Shown: positions 40,407 to 51,500 of the stretch, in pieces | Position numbering within the stretch: the first letter of the stretch is position 1 | Layout of the letters: each line of letters begins with the position of its first letter | From: Paractinoplanes atraurantiacus | GTDB lineage: Bacteria; Actinomycetota; Actinomycetes; Mycobacteriales; Micromonosporaceae | Assembly (NCBI RefSeq): GCF_900215205.1 | Contig: NZ_OBDY01000002.1 | Location: 267,867 to 331,866 of the forward strand | DNA length: 64,000 nt | Direction of reading: 5' to 3' | Made by a program: the position numbers and the translations under genes | The notes under the pieces: generated by a model | What the model was told of the DNA's origin: nothing | The model's input: only the letters and a program-made list of their open reading frames with translations | Database searches by the model: none

Positions 40407-41317
40407 GAGGTGACCCCCTGGTAGTCGACGCTGCCGGCGGTCAGCTCCATGAACGCGTCCTCCAGCGAGGCCCGCTGCGGCGTCAGCTCGCTGAGGGCCA
40501 GGCCGTGGTAGGCCGCGATCCGGCCGACGTCCCCGGCCGTCATCCCGGAGACGACGAGAGAGGACTCCAGCCCTTCCCGTACGCCGGCACCGGCGGCCGA
40601 GAGCCGCAGCGCGAGAGCGCCCGGATCCGCGGCGCGCACGTGCACCGTGCCCTCGCCCGCGGAACGCATGAACTCACTCATCGACGTGTCCGCGATGAGC
40701 CGCCCGCGCCCGATGACGACCAGGTGATCGGCGGTCTGCGCCATCTCGCTCATCAGATGGCTCGACACCAGCACGGCCCGCCCCTCGGCGGCCAGCGAGC
40801 GCATCAGTTCCCGCACCCATCGGATGCCTTCGGGGTCGAGCCCGTTGACCGGCTCATCGAAGATCAGCACCCGCGGATCGCCCAGCAGCGCCGCCGCGAT
40901 GCCGAGCCGCTGCCGCATGCCGAGCGAGAAACCCCCGGCCCGTTTGGCCGCCACCGAGGCCATCCCGGTACGGGCGAGCACCTCACCGACCCGCCGGCGC
41001 GGCAGCCCGTTGCTCGCCGCGAGCGCCCACAAATGGTCGTACGCCGTGCGGCCGCCGTGCACCGCTCCCGCGTCGAGCAGCGCGCCCACCTCGCTCAGCG
41101 GCACCGCGATGTCGGCGTAGCGCCGCCCGGAGACGGTCACCGACCCCCGGTCCGGCGCGGCCAGCCCGACGATCATGCGCATCGTGGTGGTCTTCCCGGC
41201 CCCGTTCGGCCCGAGGAACCCGGTGACCTGCCCCGCCTGGACGGTGAAGGACAGATCGTCCACAACTGTCAGCGGCCCGTACCGCTTGGTCAGATTACGT
41301 ACCTCAATCATCGCCAT
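40403..41317 (-). CDS. ABC transporter ATPase (DrrA-like)
   Basis: 304 residues: Walker A 'GPNGAGKTT' (36-44), signature 'FSLGMRQRL' (about 129-137), Walker B 'VLIFDEPVNGLDP' (about 149-161) and the switch 'SSH', followed by a C-terminal domain usual in bacitracin/lantibiotic or drug-resistance ATPases. Start ATG 41317; ATG 41311 is also possible. First gene of a four-gene coupled operon: ATPase, permease, response regulator, kinase. Confidence 0.94.
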   Translation of the reverse strand: MAMIEVRNLTKRYGPLTVVDDLSFTVQAGQVTGFLGPNGAGKTTTMRMIVGLAAPDRGSVTVSGRRYADIAVPLSEVGALLDAGAVHGGRTAYDHLWALAASNGLPRRRVGEVLARTGMASVAAKRAGGFSLGMRQRLGIAAALLGDPRVLIFDEPVNGLDPEGIRWVRELMRSLAAEGRAVLVSSHLMSEMAQTADHLVVIGRGRLIADTSMSEFMRSAGEGTVHVRAADPGALALRLSAAGAGVREGLESSLVVSGMTAGDVGRIAAYHGLALSELTPQRASLEDAFMELTAGSVDYQGVTS

Positions 41318-41415
41318 GCCGCCGATGCTGACCGACCAAGCTGGCCCCTTTCGCAGAGCTTCTGGGAGAACTCTGAGAGATCGCCCAGCCCGACCGGGAG
41401 CCTCGATCTGCGAGG

Positions 41416-42399
41416 TCAGTCCGGGAGGGCGACCAGGGCCGCGTTGCTGACGTGCAGCTGGAAGTCGTGGGGGCGACCACCGACCTGGAACGTGAGCTCG
41501 GAATGGTCGCTGCTCTTCTGGGCGACGAACCGGTAATGGTGGTGGCAGGTGTCCCTGCCCACCGACACCTCGCGGTCGTGGGAGGCCTGGTAGGCCGGCG
41601 GCTGGCTGTCCTGCACGCGGACCCGGATCGTGGTGGCGCGGTCGGCGGCGGCGCTGAAGGTGAGGGCGTACGCGCGGCCCTGCACCAGGGTGACGTCGCT
41701 CTTGACGATGATGAGGTCGCCGGGGCGTGAGGTGCCCGCGATGACGTCGGCCCGGAACCGCCGGCCGTCGGTGCTGAGGGTGGCCGCGCCGGTGTCGTTG
41801 ACCCACCAGGAGCCGGTTTTCCGGCCCGGGGACGGCAGTCGCAGGACGTCCTGGCCGGCCGGCGGCGCCGTTCCGGCGGGGACGCAGGTGTCGGCGGCGG
41901 TCGCCGGGTCCGCTACGGCCCGGTGCCGACCGGTCCAGCCCAGGGTGCCCGCGACGCCGGCGCCCAGGCCGGCCAGGAATACCGCCGCCGCCAGGGCGAG
42001 CAGGGTGAGCCGGCGACGCCGGGGTGGCTGCTCCGGTCGTACAGAATCGGCCTGTTCCTCCAGCTTCTCCGGCGTCGCCAGCGAGCGCCACAGCGCCCGC
42101 CACCGGGCGACCTCGGCGGTGATGCCGGGCTCGTCCTGGCCCTCCGCGGTCAGGCAGGCCGCCACGTACGCCTCGACGAACTCGAGGCGTGGCAGGCGTG
42201 GCAGGCGTTTGCCGGCGAGCACGTCGGAGATCGTGCTCGGTGGCAGCGGATCCGCCGGGCGCTGGGCGGCGGCGAGCCGGCTGAGGTGCCGGAAGGACGG
42301 ATCGCCGGCCCGTGCGCGGAGGCGGCGGAGCTCGGCCACGAATGCTTCCGCGTTGCGCGCGGCCGGTGCGCCGCCGTTGTCGGAGTCCACTCGGATCAC
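41416..42399 (-). CDS. Membrane protein with cytoplasmic XRE-like domain and external domain
   Basis: 327 residues from GTG 42399 (start uncertain; GTG 42390 and a frame to 42435 are options). An XRE/HTH-like segment (about 15-90: 'AFVAELRRLRARAGDPSFRH', 'PPSTISDVLAGKRLPRLP') is followed by a linker, one membrane helix (about 130-152) and an external beta-rich domain resembling CBM4/9-type carbohydrate-binding folds ('LPSPGRKTGSWWVNDTGAAT'). DNA-binding inside and a sandwich domain outside suggests a one-component surface sensor. It is divergent from the giant RHS toxin gene, 162 bases away. Function unproven. Confidence 0.75.
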   Translation of the reverse strand: MIRVDSDNGGAPAARNAEAFVAELRRLRARAGDPSFRHLSRLAAAQRPADPLPPSTISDVLAGKRLPRLPRLEFVEAYVAACLTAEGQDEPGITAEVARWRALWRSLATPEKLEEQADSVRPEQPPRRRRLTLLALAAAVFLAGLGAGVAGTLGWTGRHRAVADPATAADTCVPAGTAPPAGQDVLRLPSPGRKTGSWWVNDTGAATLSTDGRRFRADVIAGTSRPGDLIIVKSDVTLVQGRAYALTFSAAADRATTIRVRVQDSQPPAYQASHDREVSVGRDTCHHHYRFVAQKSSDHSELTFQVGGRPHDFQLHVSNAALVALPD

Positions 42400-42560
42400 G
42401 GAGACAAACCTAAATCGATCTATACGTGTCCACAAGGGATCGCCGCCCGGGCGTCCGGCGTGTCCGGCACTGTTCCGGACAGTACGGACGGCATCCGGAC
42501 CGTAGCCGGACAGTGATCAGCCTTGGTCCACTTTGACGGCCCGCACCGGCCACCGCCGCG

Positions 42561-45500
42561 GTGCATGACCGATGGGACGGACCGTTGCGCGGACGCCGAA
42601 CTCTGGGCTTGTTCTTTTCGATGTCGCTGGCCGTCGGCGGCGCCGTGCCGCTGCCATTGGCGGCCGAGCTGGAACGGGGGCCGTCGGTCTTCGCCATGCT
42701 GGCCTCGCTGGGAGCCCACCTGAAGGCTCCGGGCCCGGGAGCCGGCCAGTCCCGCGGCGCGCTGCCGCAGCAACGCGACGGCGGCCCACGGCAGGCCGAT
42801 CCGGCGGGGTCCGGCGCGACCCGGGCCGGCGGCGGCGCGGGCCGGGCGCCGGGCAAGGGCATCGGGGCGCTGCCGCCGGACGTGCCGGAGAAACGCACGG
42901 TCAAGAAGACCCTGGCCGGCAGCCGCAGCGCCGGCCTCGCCGCCAACGTGGCGCCGCAGATCGACGCGCAGTACCCGGCCACCGGCGCCGCCGTGCCGAC
43001 GCTGACACCGGAGTTGCTGGCCGCCGGAAGCGATCCGGACAGCGGGCCGTCGGCCCTGCGCTACTCGTTCACCGTTCACGACGCCGCGGCGGCCGTCGTC
43101 GCGCAGTCCGGCGCCATCGCCGCGCGTGGCTGGACGGTGCCGGCCGGCGTGCTGCGCTGGGGCAAGACATACGTCTGGACCGTGACCGTCACCGACGGCT
43201 CCGCCACCAGCACCTCCCAGCAGCTCAACAGCCTGCAGCCGCGGTTCCCGCAGTCGCTGGTCACCACCGGTCTGTCGCAGAACGGCGGGCGCGGCTTCGA
43301 CCCTGACACCCGCAACTACACGACCACGGTCACCGACCTCACCGTGCCGACGGTCGGTCCCTCCCTGTCGCTGGACCGCTTCTACAACACCCTCGACGTA
43401 CGCCGGGACACCGCGTTCGGCGCCGGATGGTCGAGCATCCTGGACGCGAAGGCGACGGAGTCCCGCGACCGGGCCGGCGCGCTGCAGGGCGTCGTGGTGA
43501 CCTACCCGAACGGCCAGGAGGTGGGCTTCGGCCGCAACCCGGACGGCACCTACGTCCCGCCCGCCGGGCGGTTCGCCACCTTCACCGCGATCAGCGGCGG
43601 CTACCGCCTGGTCGACAAGGACGGCACCGCTTACACGTTCACCCTCGCCGTCGGTGCCGGGCAGTACCGGGTCACCGCCATCACCGACGTACAGAACCGG
43701 GCCTTGACCTTCCAGTACACCGGTGGGCGGGCCGAGTCGATCACCGCCGCCTCCGGGCGCCGCCTGTGGATCGACTGGCGGCAGACCGGATCCGGCCGCT
43801 GGCATGTGCTCTACGTCAGCACCGAGCGGCTCGACCCGGACGACCCGGAGAGCAGCTACACCCACGAGTACCACTACGGGCCGGACGACGAGCTGAGCCA
43901 GGTCTGCCCGCCCGGCAACGACGGCAAGTGCACCGTCTACCAGCACACCTCAGCCTCGCAGCATCCGTCCATCGTGGCCAACGCGGGCCCGCAGTCGTAC
44001 TGGCGGTTGACCGAGACGTCCGGCGCCGTCGCGGTCAGCGCCGTCCCCACGAACCAGGGCGTTGACAACGCCGGCTACACCGACGTCACCCTCGGCCAGC
44101 CGGGGCCGCTGACCGGCGCGACCGCCACCTCGGCCGGCTTCAACGGCACCTCCTCGCGCGTGGAGCTGCCGGCCAAGCTCGACGCCGCCACCGGCGTGCA
44201 GTCGGTGGCCCTGTGGTTCAAGGCGAACCCAGGCGACCGGGGCGTGCTGTTCGGCTACTCGGCCGACCCGATCACCAAGGCCACCACCGGCAACCATTAC
44301 ACGCCGGCGCTCTACATCGGCAGCAGCGGCCGGCTGCACGGAGGCCTGTGGACCGGTAGCCAGACCACGATCGCCACGACGGCCGCCGTCAACGATGGCA
44401 AATGGCACCACGTCGCGCTGGTCGCCGGGGCCGGCAAGCAGTGGCTCTACCTCGACGGGGCCGAGGCCGGCACCAAGACCGGGGCGGTGAACATCGCCGC
44501 CCTGACCGGCGGCAGCCGGCGCTACCTGGGCGCCGGCTTCAACGGCGGCGGCTGGCCGGACCAGCCGTCGACGACCGCCGCGCCGAGCTTTTTCAAGGGC
44601 TGGATCGCCGAGGCCGCCCGCTTCGACCGGCCCCTGACCGCCGACGAGATCGCCACCATGCACCGCGCCGGCACCACCGACTCGCACCCGGTCGTCGCCG
44701 TCCTGCGACCGTCCGGCAACGCCACCACCCGCATCGCCTACGACCGGGTCGACGGCACCGTCGACACGGTGACCGACACCAACGGCGGCGTGTGGAAGCT
44801 GGGCAAGCCCGGCGTCACCGGCTCCAGCAAGATCTACCAGGCCAGCGTGCTCAACGCCCGGCCCACCGACTACTGGCGGTTCGCCGAGTCGGGCACCTGG
44901 CGGCCGGTCAACCAGGTCATCGGCGGCGACGACGCCCACTACAGCGACGTCGGCCTGGGCAACAGCGGCGGGCCGGTGGGCGATCCGGTCGCCCAGTTCG
45001 ACGGCGAGGCCTCGCACGTGGCGCTCGGCGACGGCAACGTGCCGCAGTCCGGCCCGGTCTCGATCAGCCTCTGGTTCAAGATGAACGCCGGGTCGAGCAC
45101 CGGCGGCGTGCTCTACTCGTTCCAGTCGCACGAGATCTGGAACGATCCCGACGAGGACACCGACCAGTGGGTGCCCGCCCTCTACGTCGGGCGCGACGGC
45201 AAGCTGCGCGGCCAGTTCTGCTATTGCGACGGCGCCACCCCGATCACCACCGGCGGCACCGTCAACGACGGCCAGTGGCACCACGCCGCGCTCGCCGCCG
45301 GCGCCACCGGCACCACGCTCTACCTCGACGGCACCCCGGCCGGCACGGTCGGCCGCACCGTCGAGGTGACCGACGCCTGGAACCCGTACGTCGGCGCCGG
45401 CACCACGCTGAACTGGCCCTCGGCCGCCGCGGACAGCACCAACGGCTTCTTCCCGGGCTCCCTGGCCGAGTTCGCCTACTACCGGTCCGAGCTCTCCGCC

Positions 45501-48500
45501 GGCCAGGCCGCCGAGCAGTTCGCCGCCCGCGCCAAGTCGGCCGGCGAGCCGGTCAAGACGGTGATCACCACCGACCCCAACGGCAAATGGCTCACCGACG
45601 TCTACGAGCTGCCCGAGGACCGCCGGGTCGCCACCACCGACGCGCTCGGCAAGACCACGAGGTTCGGCTACGACACGGGCGGTTTCCTGCGCACCGTGAC
45701 CGACCCCAACGGCCATGTCACCACCGACGAGCACGACGTCCGCGGCAACGTCGTGTCCACCGCGACCTGTCAGAACCGGGCCGCCGGGCGGTGCTCGACC
45801 GTCTACTACACCTATTACCCGGACGCCACGTCGACGACGCTCACCCCGGACCCCCGCAACGACGTCCTGCTGACCGTGCGCGACGGACGGTCCTCGTCGG
45901 CCGCCGACAACCGGTATGTGACCACGATGACGTACGACGCGAAGGGCAACCGGACGGCGGTCACCGACCCGCTCGGCCGGGTCACCCGCACCACGTACTC
46001 CGACGGCACGGGCACGGCCGTCGGCGGTGGCCTGGTGCCGGCCGGTCTGCCCACCGCGGTCACCACGCCGGGCGGAGCCCGCCGGAGCGTGGCCTATTAC
46101 CGCAACGGTGACGTGGCCTTCATGACCGAGCCCACCGGCAAGGTGACCTCCTACATCTACGACCTGGCGGGCCGGGTCACCGACAAGACCGAGACGACCT
46201 CGAGCTTCCCGAACGGGCTCACCACCACGTACGGCTACGACCAGCTGAGCCGAGTGATCTGGCAGGTCGAGCCCCCGGTGACCAACAAGGTCACCGGCGT
46301 GGTGCACACCGCCTCCACCTCGATGTCGTACGACCCCGACGGTTTCCTGGTCGAGCAGCACGCGCGGGACACGACCGGCGGCGACGCTTCCCGAACGGTC
46401 TTCTACGCCTACAACGAGCACGGCCAGATCGCCACCGCGACCGACGCCTCCGGCCACGAGAGCCACTTCACCTACGACGTGCTGGGCAACATCGTCACCG
46501 AGACCGAGCCGGACGGCGGGGTGACCCGCCACGGCTACGACCACAACGGCCATCTCACCAGCACCACCGCCGTCGGCTGGACCGGTGACCCGAACAACCC
46601 GTCCCCGGCCCGGGACCTCGTGCTCGAAAGCAAGACGTACGACCCGGCCGGACGGCTCGCCTCCGAGATCGACGCGATGAACTGGGTGACGGCGTACACG
46701 TACACCGACAACGGGCTCACCGCCACGATCACCCGCCGCGATCCGGCCACCGGCGCCGCGTTCGCCGTGGAGGACAACACGTACGACGCCGGCGGCAACC
46801 TGGTCTCGCAGAAGACCAACAACGGTGTCACGCTCACCACCCACACCGTCGACGCCGCCGGGCGCACCACGTCCTCGACCCTGGACCCTTCCGGCGTCAA
46901 CCGCGTCACCCAGTACGAGTACAGCGACGACGACGCGCTGCTGGCCACCAATCGGCGGGTCGGCACCGGCGCGGTCGAGGAGCGGCTGACGTACGCCTAC
47001 GACGCTGCCGGCAACCAGATCTCCGAGGCGCTGTGGCTGGCCGGCGCCGACCGGGCCGCCCGCTGGCGGCTCGACGGCCTCACCGACGGCCGGGCTGCCG
47101 ACGACGTCGGCAACGGCGCCCTCACTCCGGCCCCCGGGGTCACCTTCTCGGCCGAGCGTGGCGGCGCCGCCGTACTCAACGGCACCGACGGGCGGCTGAC
47201 CAGCGCGGCCACCCCGGTCGACAGCAGCCGCAGCTTCACCGTCGCGGCCTGGGTGAAGCTGAGCGCCACCGGCCGGACCGGTCAGGCGGTCAGCGCCGAC
47301 GGCAACAAGCAGAGCCCGTTCCAGCTGCGCTACGACGGCCCGGCCAACCGATGGCAGTTCATCACCAGCCAGTACGACAGCGCCGCGCCCGGCGCGGTCG
47401 CCTCGACCTCCACCTCGGCGCCGTCCACCGGCACCTGGACCCACCTGGCCGGCGTCTACGACGCGAGCGCGCAGACGATGCGGCTCTACGTCAACGGGTC
47501 GCCGCAGGACACCGACACCGGCGCCCGGCCGTTCGCCTCCTCCGGCGGCACGACCGTGGGCGCCGGCCGGTGGAACGGCACGGTCACCGACTTCTGGCCG
47601 GGCCAGGTCGACGACGTGCAGCTCTACCAGAAGGCGCTGACCGGCTCCGAGGTCACCGCGGTCCGTGACGGCAACGGCCCGGGCGGCGACGCCCGCGTCG
47701 TGCGCACCTCGTACCGGGTCGACGAGGGCGGGTTCGTTCGCGCCGGCACCGGGCCCAACGGCGACACGACCGACTACACGTACGACGAAGGTGACCGCCC
47801 CGCCGTGGTGACCGCCCCGGCCACCGCCGCCGAGACGGGCGGAAGCGCCCCGGTCCGCAGCCGGCCCACCAGCACCGTCGGCTACAACACCTTCGGCGAT
47901 GCCGTCGATCAGCAGGACCCGGCCGGCCGCCGTACGACCAGCACCTACGACACCGCGGGCCGGCTGACGGAGACGCGGTATCCCACCTACCTGCCGCCCG
48001 GCGCCAGCACCGCTGTGGTTCCCCGGATGACGCGCACCTACGACGAACTGGGTCAGCTGCGCACGGTCACCGACGCGCTCGACCGGACCACCGGCTTCGC
48101 GTACGACCAGCTCGGCCGTGTGGCCTCGCGGACCGATCCGGGCGGGGCGGTCACCCGGCACACCTACGACGTGATCGGCGACCGCCTCTCCACCACCGCA
48201 CCCGGCGGCGCGGTCAGCACCGCGACCTACGACTACCTGGGCCGGATGCTCACCAGCTCCGATGTGGTCCGGCAGGACGACAAGAACTACACCACCAGCT
48301 ACGGGTACGCCCCCGGCGGCTGGTCCGCCTCGATGCGCAGCCCGGCCGGGGTGACCACCTCGAGGACGTTCAACGCGGCCGGGCAGGTGGTCACCAGCAC
48401 CGACGGCGCCAACAGCGTGACGCGGCTCTACTACGACGGCCTGGGCCGCCAGGACGTCACCCTCCTGCCCAACGGCACCGAGCTGGGCATCGCCTTCGAC

Positions 48501-51500
48501 AAGGCCAGCCGGCCGGTCGAGACCTGGGAGCTCGCCCCCGACGGCGACTACCTGGCCGGCACGTTCGCCGAATACGACCTGGCCGGCCACCCGACGGCCA
48601 CCGTCGACGAGCGGAAGACCCGCACGACCTTCACGTACGACGCGGCGGGGCAGCTCACCTCCCAGCGGCAACCGGTGTCGGCGAGCGAGGCGATACAGAC
48701 CAGCTTCGGCTACGACCTGCTCGGCAACCGCACCCGCTTCACCAACGGGCGGGGCAACGCGTTCATCACCACGTACAACAGCCTGAACCAGCCGGAATCG
48801 GTGACCGAGCCGTCGACCACCCGCTTCCCCGCTGCCGCGGACCGCACGTTCACCCGCACGTACGACGCCGCGGGCCGGGTCGTCGCCGATCGTTCGCCGG
48901 GCAACGTCACCGCCGCCTACGAGTACGACACCGCCGGCAACCTCACCCGCAGCAGCGGCGCCGGCGCGGAAGCGGCCACCGCCGACCGGGTCTTCGGCTA
49001 CGACACCGACGGCCGGATGACCTCCGCGTCGGCGCCCGGTGGTACCAACAACTTCACGTACGACGACCGCGACCTGCTGCGCTCCACCGCCGGCCCGTCC
49101 GGTGCCACCGCCCTCACCTACAGCCCGGACGGCAACCCGGCGTCACGGACCGACGCGGCCGGCACCACCTCGTACACCTATGACTCGGCCGGGCGCCTGG
49201 GCACGCTGGCGAACGCCGGGGCCGGGCTGTCGGCGACGGTCGGCTACAACACGCTGTCGCAGCCGACCAGTATCCGCTACGCCGGTGGCAACACGCGGAC
49301 CTTCGAGTACGACGACTTCCGCCGCCTCTCCCGCGACCAGATGCACACCCCGGCCGGGGCCGAGGTCGCCGCCATCGACTACCTGTACGACGTCGCCGGC
49401 AACCTGACCGACAAGACCACCACCGGTTTCGGCGGCACGACCGAGAACGCCTACACGTACGACCTCGCCGGCCAGCTCACGTCCTGGGACAACGGCGTCA
49501 CCAAGGTGGCGTACGAGTACGACGCGGCCGGCAACCGCACGAAGGCCGGCGACCGCACGCTGGTCTACGACGCCCGCGACCAGCTCATGTCCTCCAGCGA
49601 CGGGACCCAGTACACGTACACCGCCCGCGGCACACTGGCCCAGACGGTCAAGGGCGGCGCCACCACGACCACCAGCTCCGACGCGTTCGGGCGAGTGATC
49701 AGCCAGCAGGCCGCCGGCGGGCAGACCCAGACGTACGGCTACGACGCGCTGGGCCGGGTGATGCGGGCCGGCTTCAGCTACTCGGGGCTGGGCAACACGC
49801 TCGCCTCCGACGGTGTGTCCACGTACGTCCGGGATCCCGGGGGAGGCCTGTTCGGGACGGTAACCGGGGCCACCGCCCGATACTCGTGGACCGACCAGCA
49901 CAGCGACCAGGTGGGCCAGTTCACCGGCTCCGGCGCCACCCTGAGCGGTTCCACCACGTACGACCCGCTGGGCAAGGTCCTCGCCACCAGCGGCATGACC
50001 GGAGCGCTCGGCTACCAGCAGGAGTGGACGGACACCAGCACGGGCCGGGTCAACATGCTGTCTCGCTGGTACAACCCGGACACCGGCCAGTTCGACTCCC
50101 GTGACTCGGTCACGAACAGCCCGGTGCCCAACCCCGTCGCGGCGAACCGTTTCTCCTACGGGAACAACTCGCCCCTGCTCGCCACCGACCCCAGCGGCCA
50201 CGGCCCCATCGACTGGATCCGGAACCACACCATCGTTCCCCTCGCCAAGTGGCTCACCAAGGACCAGGGCGGAGAGCACAAGCTGATCTTCCTCGAGGCA
50301 CGGATCGCCGGCGAAGCGAAAAAGGCGGCTCCCGCCAAGAAGACTCCAGCACCCCAGACCCCCAACGGAAGGGCGACGCCGACCAAGGGCGCCAAGGTCA
50401 CCGGCACCGTGTCGGCCCCCGCGGGCAAGACCGGCGTGGCCAAGTCGGCCGATCAGGCGGCGAAAGTCCAGAAGAAGGTCGTCGAGAAAGCCGAGAAGGA
50501 CGGAGGCGGCTGGCTCGACAAGGTGAAGCAGGTCTTCACCGACCCCGCCGCGGCGATCCGCGACGCCAAGGAATGGGTCCAGGAGAACTCCGACAAGATC
50601 ATCGAGTACGCCGCGTACGCCGCGATCATCGTGGCCGGCTTCGCCTGCATGGGCATCACCGGCGGTCTGGCCAGCGCGGCGTGCTTCGTGGGCACCGCCG
50701 CCCTCATCAACCTCACCAAGGACGCACTCCAAGGCGACATCAAGAACTACGGCGACGCCTTCCAGTCCCTTGGCGAAGGTGCGGTCACCGGCCTGCTCAA
50801 CAAGTTCGGCGGCCAGTTCCTCGGCCGTTTCGGTGGTCCGCTGGTCGCCCGGGCCAGTTCCAATGTGGTCAGCCGGTTCGTCACCAACCGCGGCGCCGAC
50901 GCGGTCGCGTCCACCCTGGGCGACGCCGCCACCCAGCTGATCACCAAGGGCTCGGTCGACTACAGCGACGCGCTGACCGCCGGGGCCGTCGACGCCTTCA
51001 TGCCCGGCCTGGGCCGGCGCTTCAAACTGAGCCGGGGCGGACCGACCCCGACCACCTCGAGCGCCCCGGACCTGTTGACGCCGGCTTCGCCGAAGATCGG
51101 CACCCGGAACACCCAGGGCCCCACCCTGGCCTGCCCGAGGCGCAACAGCTTCGCCCCCGGCACACCGGTCCTGATGGCCGACGGCTCCACCAAGCCGATC
51201 GAGGACGTCAAGGTCGGCGACCAGGTACGGACCACCGACCCGGCCAGCGGCCTGACCGGCGCCCGCAAGGTCACCGCGATCCACGTCAACCACGACCGCG
51301 CCCTGACCGACCTCACGGTGCGCACGAAGGACGGCAAGCAGGCCGTAGTACACACCACTCAGCACCACGAGATCTGGAACGCCACCACCGGGACCTGGAC
51401 CGACGCCGGAAGCCTGAGCTCCGGCAGCGAGCTGCACGCCCTCGACGACCGCACAACCGTACTGGCGAAGCGCAACTTCACCGGCGCCCGCGATATGCAC

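Noticed and set aside
43950..48671. Open frame of 1573 codons on the minus strand
   Set aside because: Antisense to the RHS gene; composition is Gly/Arg/Val-rich and shows no domain. It is a GC-frame shadow.
42561..50100. Possible tandem DNA repeats
   Set aside because: The periodicity is that of degenerate YD (RHS) protein repeats, not of conserved DNA units.
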